Shown here one piece after another: positions 53,601-63,200 of a DNA stretch of 64,000 bases (the first letter of the stretch is position 1; each line of letters begins with the position of its first letter). Below the pieces are notes generated by a model that was not told the DNA's origin, did no database searches, and worked only from the letters and a program-made list of their open reading frames with translations. This DNA is from Laspinema palackyanum D2a (lineage in GTDB: Bacteria > Cyanobacteriota > Cyanobacteriia > Cyanobacteriales > Laspinemataceae). Location of the stretch: the NCBI GenBank assembly GCA_025370845.1, contig JAMXFF010000003.1, forward strand, positions 184,028-248,027, in the 5' to 3' direction. Made by a program: the position numbers and the translations under genes.

Positions 53601-56399
53601 TTGATATTCCACCTGATAGCGGGGTGTCCGACTCCCTTCCACAACCCGGGTGACGCTGCTGTAATCCATTTTTTGCAGTTCCACCCGCAGGGTTTGTCCG
53701 GTGATGGCAGTTCCCGTGGGGTCGGTGACGATCGCCTCCATAGCAAAGGGTTTCCCGGCATCGGCGACAAAGTTGGTTTTCACGCCGATTAATTGGTCGC
53801 TGGGTAAGGCAGTTAAGGTTTGAGAATTGGCGACGGAGAGATTAGAAACATCGGTGACTTCTGCATCAATCCGATAGGTCATTGGATAGGGTAAATCCCG
53901 GTCAATGGTAAAGTTTAAGGTATTGGACCCGCTGTTATCTAAAGTCACGGTTTGTTGGAGGACTTCACTGGGAATTTCGGGTTGTTCTTCCGGCCACAAC
54001 CATTGGCGGCCAAAGGTGAATCCGGGCCAACCGGGAGGGGTAAATTCGGCCAGCGATCGCGTGACGTAATATTTGGCATTCCCTCCGGAAACCGGGGAAC
54101 CAAATAGATAATTACTCTCGGCTTTTGCTTGGATTTTTTCGTTACTGAGGGCGTAGGTTTTATCGAGGTTCAGTTGAACTTGGAAATTGGGTGGTTTAAA
54201 GTCAGCAATCCGGAATTCGCCGTTAATTTCTACATTGTTGTTGGATTTTGCGACAAGGGAATAGTATCCCAAGGGTAAATCGCTACCGATGGGAACTTCC
54301 AAGGAGAATGTGCCAAATTCATTAGTCGTTTGGGTTCCGAGGGGGGTTTCGTTGCCTTCGGGGTCGCGCAAGGTGACGGTGTAATCGGCATTTTTGTGCT
54401 GGATTAAATCGCCATTTTCCAGATAGTAAGCGACGGCGGTGAACTCGGCGGTTTCGCCGGGTTTATAGAGTTGGCGATCGCTGAAAATGGTCCCGCGAGA
54501 GAGGGGTCCTGCGCCGTTCCATTCGCTATCGATGCCGTATCCATAAGCGCCGCTATATTGCCAAATTCGGGTATAGGCCCAATCTTGGTTTTCTCGGGCG
54601 ATCACCACTATTTTCGGGGGTTGATCGATACCCTGGTTACAGCGTTGCACCTGTTGGGAATTCAAGACTAAAAGTCCTGTGGCATTGGTGGTTCCTGTGG
54701 CACAGGGAGTTACAGGCGATCGCGTGGTAGCATCGGTTTGAGATTGATAAATGTCTACCCTTGCACCACCAACCGCTGATCCATCGGAGAGATGATTAAC
54801 TTTCACCAGTCCGGTATCAGGAAACCACTGGGCAAAAACCCCTAAATTTGTGAGTTGAACCATCCCATAATAGCTAGGTTCATTCCATTTTTGTTCGCCA
54901 TCTTGCTGATAAGAATGGGTGCGGGCTTGAATCCCATAAGCTAACATTCCCGTGGTTCTCCCTAGCCGTTCTCGCAAGGGAATTGCCACGGTAGCGGTTT
55001 GATTTTTCTGGGGAGATGAAATGGGGAAACTTTGCCAACTCCTGGAGTCGGGTAACAAGTCGGTTCCATTCCCTCGGGGATAAGCGGAATCGGTAAAAAC
55101 TAAATCCGTGGGTTCGACAAGGCGATAGGCTGCTTTATAGGCAGAATCGGGCAGATTCACTGCGGAAATTGTTAATTCTAAATCTTTTCCAGTGGGAAAC
55201 ACATTTACGTCTGACGGTGCCCAAATTTCTGCGGCTAAATCTCCAGTTTGGTAATTCAGGGTAATCGGTTGCCCTAATTTTTGTCCATATTTATCTTGAA
55301 CGTCCGACCCAATATTAATGGTATATTGAGTGGCCGGTTCTAATGCCCAAGGATTGAGATTGATAAGATTAGAATCTGGATAAGCCTGAATCAGTTTCGG
55401 TTCGGCTTTGGGCGGCGGATTGATAGTAATTTGATTTTCCACCGATTTGGGGTCTATCAAGTTATTAAACTTTAACTGCGGTGCGCCATTGACAAAGCGT
55501 CCGGAGGCCAAACCACCCTCGGGTTTTCCGGACAATTCCATCCCCTGAAATTGCAAGGCTTCGTAAGTTTTGACCTGACTGGTAAAGGGGCGATCGCTGA
55601 CTAAATTTCCCCGGGCTGGTTCTAATCCGGGGGAAAATTCCACTCGGTAATCTGTGCCTTTTTCTAACTCCTGTTGCGGGGTAATTTGATACTCCCAAGT
55701 TTGCAAAGAAGGGTCAAAGGCTAAGGCGGAACTGGCTGTCACAGCATCCTCAGATTCCAGGGAAGCCACTTGCAGGGAAACCCCTTCGCTTCTGCCGAGG
55801 GGAACTAATTTAACGTGCTGTTTGAGGGAATTGAGATTCAGCGGCACGTTAGAGGTAAATTCCAGGGGTTGTTTCAGGTCAATCCATTGGGGTTCAGCAT
55901 ATTCATAGGGGGGGTCACTGGTGGGTAAATTGGTGAGTTTAATCGGTTCAGTGTTGAAGGTCCAGGCTAAATCCTGGCTGAGTTGATGGTTGCTTAAATC
56001 CCCTAAACCCGCTTTCAAGGTGATTTGAATTCGCGTGGCTTTAGGCAGGGCTTCTTCGGGTTGAAACCCCACCATCCGGGGGGTTAAAAATCTAAATTGC
56101 CCGGGGAGTTCTGGGGTAATTTGAAATTGATTTAATTTGGCGATTTGTTCCGGTGAATCCAGGCTTTCTAGGGGGATTACCGGGTCTTTAAAGCGGATGC
56201 GAATTTGGGCCAACGGGTCCGCTTCTCCCGTGGGGGAAATCTCCTCGATCCAGTCGGGGAGTTGAGGCATAGCCAGGGGCGCTACTGCCGGGAGTTGTTT
56301 AAGGGTTGAAGCAGTTTGAAACAAATTGCAGGCTGCTATGGTAAATGAGAGTAGCAGACCTAAAATAAACCACGTCCAAGTTCTACGGATTAGACGCAT
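50670..56399 (-). CDS. Alpha-2-macroglobulin-like lipoprotein without thioester motif
   Basis: 1909 residues from ATG 56399. This start gives a lipoprotein signal MRLIRRTWTWFILGLLLSF with lipobox IAAC, whereas the longer in-frame start at 56546 would bury it. The body has Ig-like MG domains, the GRPG-like tether segment FSDRQLYKPGETAEFTAVAYY, the alpha-2-macroglobulin domain ending LPDDLTTWRVMAVATTTDMRFG, and a helical thioester-like domain from about 1400. At the thioester site (52104-52118) the sequence reads FLEP (F1429-P1432) instead of CxEQ, so no covalent trapping is possible, as in E. coli YfaS-type homologues. Such proteins guard the periplasm, often beside a penicillin-binding protein; here mrdA lies just upstream on the same strand. 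Confidence 0.92.
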   Translation of the reverse strand: MRLIRRTWTWFILGLLLSFTIAACNLFQTASTLKQLPAVAPLAMPQLPDWIEEISPTGEADPLAQIRIRFKDPVIPLESLDSPEQIAKLNQFQITPELPGQFRFLTPRMVGFQPEEALPKATRIQITLKAGLGDLSNHQLSQDLAWTFNTEPIKLTNLPTSDPPYEYAEPQWIDLKQPLEFTSNVPLNLNSLKQHVKLVPLGRSEGVSLQVASLESEDAVTASSALAFDPSLQTWEYQITPQQELEKGTDYRVEFSPGLEPARGNLVSDRPFTSQVKTYEALQFQGMELSGKPEGGLASGRFVNGAPQLKFNNLIDPKSVENQITINPPPKAEPKLIQAYPDSNLINLNPWALEPATQYTINIGSDVQDKYGQKLGQPITLNYQTGDLAAEIWAPSDVNVFPTGKDLELTISAVNLPDSAYKAAYRLVEPTDLVFTDSAYPRGNGTDLLPDSRSWQSFPISSPQKNQTATVAIPLRERLGRTTGMLAYGIQARTHSYQQDGEQKWNEPSYYGMVQLTNLGVFAQWFPDTGLVKVNHLSDGSAVGGARVDIYQSQTDATTRSPVTPCATGTTNATGLLVLNSQQVQRCNQGIDQPPKIVVIARENQDWAYTRIWQYSGAYGYGIDSEWNGAGPLSRGTIFSDRQLYKPGETAEFTAVAYYLENGDLIQHKNADYTVTLRDPEGNETPLGTQTTNEFGTFSLEVPIGSDLPLGYYSLVAKSNNNVEINGEFRIADFKPPNFQVQLNLDKTYALSNEKIQAKAESNYLFGSPVSGGNAKYYVTRSLAEFTPPGWPGFTFGRQWLWPEEQPEIPSEVLQQTVTLDNSGSNTLNFTIDRDLPYPMTYRIDAEVTDVSNLSVANSQTLTALPSDQLIGVKTNFVADAGKPFAMEAIVTDPTGTAITGQTLRVELQKMDYSSVTRVVEGSRTPRYQVEYQTVATETLKTGNTPKTVSLTPPEAGSYRIRVNLANAKTDATATDIQIWATGTQGVSWGRRSDRENFLEVKLDKESYQPGEIATALIQSPYPEAELYFAVVRDQPLYQTITKVSGGAPQIQFKVTPEMLPNAAVEAVLIRQGPPLDQVETANLEDLVKIGFAPFKTDLGEKYLTVQVTPTQATVQPGTQETVQLQVTDSQNRPVQGQLTVMVVNEAVLQLTGYRPPNLVDTVYAEQPISTSWSDNRFNVVLSPLSSPLQKGWGYGGGFSAGSGSTRIRTEFKPLAYYGSVMSDRNGRATLNFRLPDDLTTWRVMAVATTTDMRFGNGDNTFISSKPLMATPLLPQFVRPGDRFSGGLALTNTTGEKGRLQIQGSVSENLNFADKTATSQTFQTQSESGTRAYRFPMQASTLGEGTVRFVSQLNRQGDAFEVPLPVRQLSVSETVVETGTTDNQVNIPLNIDNNVLPNVGGLQIDLASSLIPEITAPARETLAEDSLPFLEPAASQLSVAANLQILGQKYRQALGEFNPQEQATLALDRLQKLQQPDGGFASYPGQNQSDPFLTAYAAESLSQGKAAGFAIDEGMLSRLRGYLQKTLADPGQYSYCDSQSCKNRVRLGALMALSELGERRNDFLADIYAQRNDLDAVAQTKLARYLGQFPEWQTEAQSLSNQRFETVAETGRSATVNLPQGWGWLSSPTTAQAQTLRLAIARETNPAVRSRLLQGLLNQRREGTWENSYANAEALSALVAYSNTQPTPPNFTATANLGGNTLDSMQFQGYDNSRQFIQVAMDSVPKGQSNLTLNKTGNGTLHYLVEYGYRLPGNQPGRYNGLRVQRNISPVGGDKAIAQFGLAKPDKNLVVAAGQVFDIGLEIISDRPVDHVVITDPLPAGFEAVDSSFQTATSAVKSAQSSWEIGYQNLYSDRIVAYADRLQPGVYSLHYLVRSVTPGIYEWPGATVHLQYAPEEFGRSASSSLEVTE

Positions 56400-56621
56400 T
56401 TTTATCACCAAAGAGAATGAAGGATATGACCCGATCTTCTGGGGTTCTGTCCCCGAATGGGGGGAACAGATGGGACCATTGTTTCTTGAATCAATAGAGA
56501 GGGTAGGTCCTGCCGTCCCTAGAGTCTCTCTGCTATTAAAACTCAAAATTTCGAGAGGGTCGAGATTTTGTTGATTTTCTTAATCAATGCCGAATCCACG
56601 GGGAAGAACGGGGAAAACACC

Positions 56622-56666
56622 AAAAAACCGGGTGAGGATGCAACAGCGACCCCCACCCGGTTTTTT
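56622..56666 (-). terminator. Strong bidirectional rho-independent terminator after mrdA
   Basis: Perfect 13-bp arms AAAAAACCGGGTG and CACCCGGTTTTTT with a 19-base loop, 15 bases after the mrdA stop. In either direction the hairpin ends in six T residues. It separates mrdA from the macroglobulin-like gene, so the two are not one simple operon. Confidence 0.88.
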
Positions 56667-56680
56667 CAGTCCCTTATCGA

Positions 56681-58450
56681 TTACTTTTTAAAGTAGGTGC
56701 GGTAGACTTCCAAGGCGACGGGTGCCGCCGCAACCCCGCCATAGCCGCCATTTTCCACCACTACGGCAATGGAAATTTCGGGATTGACTGCCGGTGCAAA
56801 TCCGACAAACAGGGCGTGAGAAGGCTGTCCTAAGACTTCTGAGGTCCCGGTTTTACCGCCGCTTAAGGGAACGGTCCCATCATTTAAGACTCGGGCGGTC
56901 CCTTTTTGCACGACATCCACCATCCCCTGTTTAATGACCGAAACCGCCTCGGGAGAGAGTCCAACGGGTTCGGGTTTAGTCAAGGGGGTATTGCTTTGAG
57001 AGGCGAGGAAATGAGGTTTGACTCGGTTCCCGCCATTGGCAAATACAGCGGACATTACGGCAAGTTCTAAGGGAGTGCATAACACCATCCCTTGACCAAT
57101 CCCCATCGTCACGCTATCCCCGGCATACCAGGGTTCGTTGTACATCCGGAGTTTTTCCTCTGGGGTGGGAATCATTCCGTGAGTTCCGCCATCGAGTCCC
57201 AAGATATCTAAGCTGGTAGACTCGCCAATCCCTAGTTTGCTACCCCATTGGGCGATCGCCTCGGGTCCAACTTCCATCCCGATTTGATAGAAAAAGGTAT
57301 TGCTACTGTAGGCTAAAGCATCTCGGAACCCAATCACTCCATATCCCCCACTATGTTCATGGAAGGCAATCCCACCGACGACGATATAGGAGGAGGTCCC
57401 TAAATAGGAATCGGGATGATATTTCCCTGTCCCAATTCCTGCTGCTGCGGTGACCATTTTAAAGGTACTCCCGGGGGGATACCCTTGCAAGGCTCGATTC
57501 AGAAAGGGATTTTCTAATTCCTGTAGACGCTGCCATTCTGCTGCTCTAACATTACGGGTGAAGATATTCGGGTCAAAGCTGGGTCCACTCGCCATTGCAA
57601 TGACCCCCCCAGTCTTGACATCCAGGACGACCACTGCACCCCGTCGGGACCCTAATGCTCGTTCCGCAGCTTTCTGGACTTCTGCATCCAAGGTGAGTTT
57701 TAGGGGTTCCCCACTAATGGCCGATCGCACTCCCAGTTCGCGAATCTCTTCCCCGTTGGCATTCACCTCCACCAGACGATTCCCCCAAACTCCGGTCAAT
57801 TGGGCGTTAATCGTCTTTTCGATTCCCATCTTGCCGATGATAATTCCCATCGGATAGTCTGGGTTCGCCATCAAATCTTCCTGGGTGGCTTCCCCAATAT
57901 ACCCTAGGACATGAGCGCCGGTGTTCCCCTCGGGATAGTATCGGCTGGATTCGGCCCGAACTTCAATCCCGGGAACGTCTGCCATTGCCTCAGCTAGGGT
58001 CACAAAGGCTTCTGGGTCAATTCTTTGAGCGATCCGGACCGGCATTCCCGAGGTATATCCAGTTTCGTCGATTTTCTTGATGATCTCCTCAGAGGAAACA
58101 TCCAGGAGGGGACTGAGCTTTTTAGCGGTTTCTTTCCATTGCTCCGGTTGTTGCTCCCGAGGCCATAAATAAACTGCTCTGGCTAACTGGTTAGCTGCCA
58201 TCAGTTTACCCTTACGGTCTACTAGATTACCCCGCGCTGCCGGAATCGGAATCAAGCGAATCCGGTTATCTTCTGCTCGTTGTCGATACTCTTCCCCTTC
58301 TACAATCTGCAACTGTGTCAGACGCACGCCGCATACACCCAAAAGGACGGTGACAATGCTCATCAGTACAAAGGGTCGGATCGGCGATCGCTTTGAGTCT
58401 GTCTTATTCGTGCTGATTTTAGAGAAAAAACTCGTCTGTCCGGTAACCAT
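56681..58450 (-). CDS. mrdA: Penicillin-binding protein 2 (peptidoglycan D,D-transpeptidase MrdA)
   Basis: 589-residue class B penicillin-binding protein. Single TM anchor at about 27-46 (FVLMSIVTVLLGVCGVRLTQL), N-terminal pedestal domain with PAARGNLVDRKGKLMAANQ, then the transpeptidase domain: catalytic Ser in PPGSTFKM (about residue 328), SSN in AYSSNTFFYQIG, and KTGTSEV. PGIEVRAESSRYYPEGNTGAHVLGYIGE and GGTHGMIPTP are PBP2-type. It builds the side-wall peptidoglycan with an SEDS partner (RodA), which is not in the window. Confidence 0.95.
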   Translation of the reverse strand: MVTGQTSFFSKISTNKTDSKRSPIRPFVLMSIVTVLLGVCGVRLTQLQIVEGEEYRQRAEDNRIRLIPIPAARGNLVDRKGKLMAANQLARAVYLWPREQQPEQWKETAKKLSPLLDVSSEEIIKKIDETGYTSGMPVRIAQRIDPEAFVTLAEAMADVPGIEVRAESSRYYPEGNTGAHVLGYIGEATQEDLMANPDYPMGIIIGKMGIEKTINAQLTGVWGNRLVEVNANGEEIRELGVRSAISGEPLKLTLDAEVQKAAERALGSRRGAVVVLDVKTGGVIAMASGPSFDPNIFTRNVRAAEWQRLQELENPFLNRALQGYPPGSTFKMVTAAAGIGTGKYHPDSYLGTSSYIVVGGIAFHEHSGGYGVIGFRDALAYSSNTFFYQIGMEVGPEAIAQWGSKLGIGESTSLDILGLDGGTHGMIPTPEEKLRMYNEPWYAGDSVTMGIGQGMVLCTPLELAVMSAVFANGGNRVKPHFLASQSNTPLTKPEPVGLSPEAVSVIKQGMVDVVQKGTARVLNDGTVPLSGGKTGTSEVLGQPSHALFVGFAPAVNPEISIAVVVENGGYGGVAAAPVALEVYRTYFKK

Positions 58451-58939
58451 CTTTATCCTATCCTGCGGGAGTTCACTTTATATTGCGCTAACGGGTCCCC
58501 AGACCCCAGGACTGGAGCCGCTATGTTTGCTACACTCCCTCTAGCTGTTCAATCACTCCGGAAGATTCTATCAAACTCCTGGCGATCGTGGCAGGCTCTC
58601 CCTCGTCCAGTCCGGGGAGATTTAGAGTCAGCAATTCTCGGCTCCTCGTTGTTCTTTAATTTATTCCCAACAACTTATATCATTTCTTCAATCCATTGCA
58701 CCGTCTTTCCAGTCCTACTCTACCTCAGACTGCCTTTGTCCCGGTTGCGGTGTTTCTCCCCCTGATGTTCAATCTTAACGCAATTCGCTACCCTGGGTAA
58801 AGATAAGACCTCGGGCAAAGTTTCGGACTTGATCCCCCCAACCCCCCTTAACAAGGGGGGCTTAAGAGATTTATGCACGAGGTCTATAGTTGACCCTCTG
58901 CTCAATCTGATTTTTACGGATACTCTTTTTTTAGAACTC
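58451..58939. other. Intergenic region between mrdA and the SMP-30-like gene
   Basis: About 490 bases between divergent genes. It contains the hairpin CCCCCCTTAACAAGGGGGG (58842-58860; 8-bp stem, three-base loop) of an interspersed type also seen degraded near 24288. Open frames at 58523-58765 and in the first 37 codons before 58940 have no domain and were rejected. Confidence 0.55.
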
Positions 58940-59800
58940 ATGAAAACACCGAAAATTATCGCTGATTATCACTGTCACAATGCGGAGGTTCCTACCTGGC
59001 ATCCGATGGAAAAACGCCTCTATTGGAGTGATATTCCCACGGGACGGGTGTTCCGCTATGATCCAGCAAGGGCATCATCTGAACAGATTTATGCCGGGGA
59101 CTCCGTAGGGGCGATCGCAGTTCATGAGGATGGTTCTTTGCTGTTTTTCATGAATAAAGGGGCGATCGCTCGGTGGCAAAATGGCACCCTCACCCCCATT
59201 ATCCCGGAAATTCCTGCGGAACGCGAAACCCGTTTTAATGACTGCATCGTTGACCCCGCCGGACGAGTGTTTAGCGGCACCATGCAAAAAGGCGATCGTC
59301 TCGGTTCCCTCTACCGCCTCAACACTGACGGCACTCTCACCCAAGTGCTAGAACATCTCCAAATTCCCAACGGCATGGGATTCACCCTAGACCGGAAACA
59401 CCTATATTTAACCGACTCTCCCAAAGGTGAGATTTATATTTTCGACTACGATGTATCCACCGGAGACATCAGTAATCGCCAAGTCGTCATCACCATCCCA
59501 GAAAGAGAAGGCGTTCCCGACGGCATGACAGTCGATGCCGAAGGCTATATCTGGTCCGCCCGATGGGATGGTCATCACCTCTTCCGCTACAGTCCCGACG
59601 GCACCGAAGTCCTCCGCATCCCCTTCCCTGCGAAAAAAGTATCTGCTCTCACTTTTGGCGGGGATGATTATACGGATATTTATGCAACCACCGCAGGCGG
59701 AGATAATCGCGCCGAAGAAGGAGAAGGTGCCGGTGCGGTGTTTCATCTTAATTTAGGCATTCGCGGGATGCCGGAATTTCTAGCAAAAATTGCCCTGTAA
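58940..59800 (+). CDS. SMP-30/gluconolactonase-family hydrolase
   Basis: 286-residue six-bladed beta-propeller. ATG 58940 gives the natural start (MKTPKIIADYHCHNAEVPTWHPMEKRLYWSDIPTGRVFRYDP). A longer frame from 58829 runs through a palindromic repeat and is unlikely. Metal-ligand segments typical of the family are visible: Glu in NAEVPTWHP, Asn in RFNDCIVDPAGRVFSGTM, Asn in QIPNGMGFTLD and Asp in GVPDGMTVDAEGYIWSARWDG. Family members hydrolyse sugar lactones or other lactones and esters; the substrate is not predictable. Confidence 0.93.
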   Translation: MKTPKIIADYHCHNAEVPTWHPMEKRLYWSDIPTGRVFRYDPARASSEQIYAGDSVGAIAVHEDGSLLFFMNKGAIARWQNGTLTPIIPEIPAERETRFNDCIVDPAGRVFSGTMQKGDRLGSLYRLNTDGTLTQVLEHLQIPNGMGFTLDRKHLYLTDSPKGEIYIFDYDVSTGDISNRQVVITIPEREGVPDGMTVDAEGYIWSARWDGHHLFRYSPDGTEVLRIPFPAKKVSALTFGGDDYTDIYATTAGGDNRAEEGEGAGAVFHLNLGIRGMPEFLAKIAL

Positions 59801-59821
59801 TTTAGTGGCGAAAAGGGGCGA

Positions 59822-59916
59822 GTTGCGACAACCGGCGGGGGTGTTCGTTGCGACAACCGGCGGGGGTGTTCGTTGCGACAACCGGCGGGGGTGTTCGTTG
59901 CGACAACCGGCGGGGG
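59822..59916. repeat. 25-bp tandem repeat, 3.8 units
   Basis: Units starting GTTGCGACAACCGGCGGGGG at 59822, 59847, 59872 and 59897, the first three completed by TGTTC. The last unit runs directly into the palindrome at 59909. A related CAACAACCGGCGGGGGTTT occurs at 63823 downstream of the NTPase-TPR gene. Confidence 0.92.
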
Positions 59917-59958
59917 TTAAAACCCCCGCCTAATAGCTAAAGTCGGTTAAAACCGACT
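59909..59958. repeat. Double palindrome GGCGGGGGTT.. / AGTCGGTT.. (copy 1)
   Basis: Two consecutive perfect palindromes: GGCGGGGGTT-AA-AACCCCCGCC, then TAATAGCTAA, then AGTCGGTT-AA-AACCGACT. The same double element in the same orientation lies at about 63832-63880, so it brackets the NTPase-TPR gene. Confidence 0.9.
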
Positions 59959-59967
59959 ACGGAGAGG

Positions 59968-60105
59968 AGTTACAGTCGTTATCTTTCTTAGTTCGTAGTA
60001 ACGACTTCAGTCGTTATCTTTCTTAGTTCGTAGTAACGACTTCAGTCGTTATCTTTCTTAGTTCATAGTAACGATTTCAGTCGTTATCTTTCTTAGTTCG
60101 TAGGG
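59968..60105. repeat. 35-bp palindromic repeat array, about 3.6 units
   Basis: A partial unit at 59968-59990, then units starting GTTCGTAGTAACGACTTCAG at 59991, 60026 and (variant) 60061, and a truncated one at 60096. The unit equals that of the arrays around 31177-31696, except that TTATC replaces TTCTC. Confidence 0.93.
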
Positions 60106-60168
60106 TGCGGCACACGGAAAAATTGTAAAAAACCGCAATAAATTTTCACTCTGACGCACCAAAACCCC

Positions 60169-60197
60169 TTGACAAGGGTTCCCAATTTTGTTAAATT
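60169..60197 (+). promoter_or_regulatory. Sigma70-type promoter of the NTPase-TPR gene
   Basis: TTGACA (60169-60174), 17-base spacer, extended -10 TGT-TAAATT (60189-60197). It lies about 90 bases before the ATG and within a 66-bp repeat (60169-60234) that recurs inverted at 63754-63819 with these boxes and the spacing preserved. Confidence 0.75.
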
Positions 60198-60234
60198 GTT
60201 ATCATGGGAAAAGGTGCGGCCAAAAAAAGGCATC
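60169..60234 (+). repeat. 66-bp promoter-bearing repeat, copy A
   Basis: From TTGACA to GGCATC. Compared with copy B (63754-63819, opposite strand) I count 53 of 66 identical bases with no gap. The 23 bases ending AAAAGGCATC, downstream of the presumed transcription start, are fully conserved (GGTGCGGCC and an A-run). Confidence 0.88.
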
Positions 60235-60288
60235 TTCACCCTCTAATTCACGATCGCCTAAAACAATCCACCTAAAACCCCATCAACA

Positions 60289-63200
60289 ATGGCAACGTCA
60301 CCCCTTCCCCCAGATGTTGTGATTCCTCGGCAACAGTATCTTGATGCAGTGCAGCAAAGACTATTTTCCCTGGGGAGTCAACCTCAGAATGTGCTTGTAT
60401 TTTATGGAAGCGATCGCCTGCGTTGGGGAGTCGGAAAAGCGATCGCACAGCAAATCAAACCGCAGATTCCTTGCATCTATATTGATGGCATGGAAATCCG
60501 TCGCCGCAATCCTGCCACCGATGAACAAGCATTGATTGAGTTACGGCATCAATTGGGAGAAGGGAAAGAAGATTTCAGTTCCTTTGATTTTGCCTTAGTC
60601 TATTACTTGTCCCAAAAATCCCCCTATCTGAATATCACTCCCGCCAAATATGCCAAGGGAATGAATCGCGCCGATCGCCTGAGCACGGGTGCAGATTTAG
60701 CATCAGCATTTTCTGGCATTGAATTAGAAAAACTGTTGCAGCGAATGGGATTACCGGAAGTTGGTGCAACCATGCAGCAGTTATTACCGTATTTCTTGGA
60801 GGAATTGCAGGAAATCGCCAGGGATGGGATGCCGTTGATCACCTTTTTGCTGAAATTAAACTGGTTTTTTCTCAAAAATGCTGATGCATGGCGGTGGTGG
60901 AAAGAAATCGGGTGTCAGGAGTTGTCACCCATGAAAAATTTTGTCAATTACTCTGAAGTTGTCAAATATTTACCCGAATTATTGGCGAAGGGGTTGCAGC
61001 AGTATCTTGATCGCCTCAAGAAACCTGTGGTGATTCTGCTAGATGACTATGAAGCATTGCTGTTAAATAAGGATGAATCATTGGAGGATCCATCGGAATG
61101 GTTGAAAAACCTGATTTCTGAACCGAATCCTTGGGTGTTGTGGGTAATTGTAGCAAGGCGACTGCCGCAGTGGATGGAAGGGAGTGAGAGTCTTCCCATC
61201 TTGCCGCTAACCGAGGCAGAAAGTCAGGAAGTTTTAACCAATGCGGGAATTACCGGCGATCGCCTGTTGTCAACCATCACCGAGATTTGCCAGGGAACAC
61301 CTTATTATATGCATCTGTGTGTGAAGCGGTGGCAGAAAATCCAACAGAGGCGATCGCCGCAGGTGGAGGATTTTGCCGGGAAACCCGAGGAATTTCTCAC
61401 CACAGAAGCAGCAACCTGGGACCCCGAGGAACTGCGAATGCTGCAAATCTTGGCAATTCCCCGTCAGTGGGATCAGGCAAGGTGCGATCGCCTGATGCAA
61501 CAGCAGGATCTGAAAACTTGGCGGGGACGGTTTGCGGAGGTGATTGCCTCTCCTTATATAGAAGCAGTGGCAGAGGGAAAATGGCGGATACATCCCCTGA
61601 TGCGGCAATATTTGCTAGAAACCCAACCGCAGCAGCAACGGCAAATCCTGCATCAGGGATTATATGAGGAGTTGCGGCAGGAGTATCTCCAGGCGCAAAC
61701 CCCGCAAGCGGCAATCTTGGCGCTGGATGAGGCATTGGATCAAGCAATCAGCAGTGATTCCCAGGAGGCGATTGCCTGGGTATTGGCGCAGATGCCGACT
61801 TACCAGGAACAGTATCAACATTCGGAAGTGGTGGAGATGTTGCGATCGCTGGTGAAGCGTCTGGGGGAAACGGTTACCGCAACCACTGCCAAGGCACAGA
61901 TGCTGCTGGGATATTCCTTAGTGGAGTTGGCAGAAACCGAGAAAGCGCGAAGGGAATTAGAAACTGCGAAGGCGCAATATGCGGCAGTGGAATTGGGGGA
62001 CAGTTTAGATGCGGCGCGAGTGGAGTATGAATTAGCGGGGGTGTATCTTGCTGGCAGTCGCACCTTTGATGCCAAAAAGGCAGCAGTGCGATCGCGGCAG
62101 TTGCGCCAACAGCAGTTAGGGAAAGATGCGCCAGAGGTGGCAGAGGTGCTCAACCGCCTAGCGGCGATCGCCTGCGACTGTGGGGAATATGGAGAAGCGG
62201 TACTTTGTTGCGATCGCGCCTTAGAAATCCTGACATCCCAACCCCAACCCCACCCCATCCCCCTGGCAACTGTCAAGAAAACCGCAGCATTATTAAAGAT
62301 TTACAACAACCAACTCGATGATGCAGCACAACTCTGCAAAGAAGCGCGACAGTTAGCAATAGAATTCGGAGGAGAAAATCATGCGATCGCCATCACGAGT
62401 CTGATGATGTTAGGGGGGATTCATGCTCGCATGGGACCCCGTTTATATCCGAAGTCTTTGGCAGAATATCAAGAAGCACTAACCGCAGCAGAACAGGTAT
62501 TTGGTCCCAGTCATTTCCAAACTCGAACCATCTTAAAAGAAATCACAGAATTATGTCGCAAAATGGGACAGCATCAAGCAGCAGATGAGTATGCCGAACG
62601 TCATAATGCTTATGTCAAAGTTGGGGAGTCAGAAGTTACACCTCAATTGGCGCTCCGATTTAATCAAATTGGTATGGCGCTTTATGATAAAGGAGAATAT
62701 GGCAAAGCGGAACCGTTACTGAAACAAGCGCTGAATATTCTCCGCAAAGTCCTCGGAGATGAGCATCCGGATACTGCTACGAGTCTCAACAATTTTGCAG
62801 GATTGTACCATTCCCAGGGAAGGTATGCTGAGGCAGAACCGCTTTACCTGCAAGCGCTGAATATTCGGCGCAAGGTCCTCGGAGATGAGCATCCGGATAC
62901 TGCTTACAGTCTCAATGATTTGGCAGGATTGTACCATTCCCAGGGACGGTATGCCGAGGCGGAACCGCTTTGCCTGCAAGCGCTAAATATTCGTCGCAAA
63001 GTCCTCGGAGATGAGCATCGTGATACTGCTTTGAGTCTCCATAATTTGGCTTTCTTGTACGAATCCCAGGGACGGTATGCTGAGGCAGAACCGCTTTTCC
63101 GGCAAGCGCTGAATATTTACTGTAAAGTCCTCGGAGATGAGCATCCCCATACTGCTACCATTCTCCATAGTTTGGCTTTCTTGTACAAATCCCAGGGACG

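Noticed and set aside
58523..58765. Plus-strand frame of 80 codons between mrdA and the SMP-30-like gene
   Set aside because: Atypical composition, no domain, no ribosome site; lies in a divergent promoter region.
59968..60105. CRISPR-like array before the NTPase-TPR gene
   Set aside because: Pure tandem repeats of 35 bases without variable spacers.
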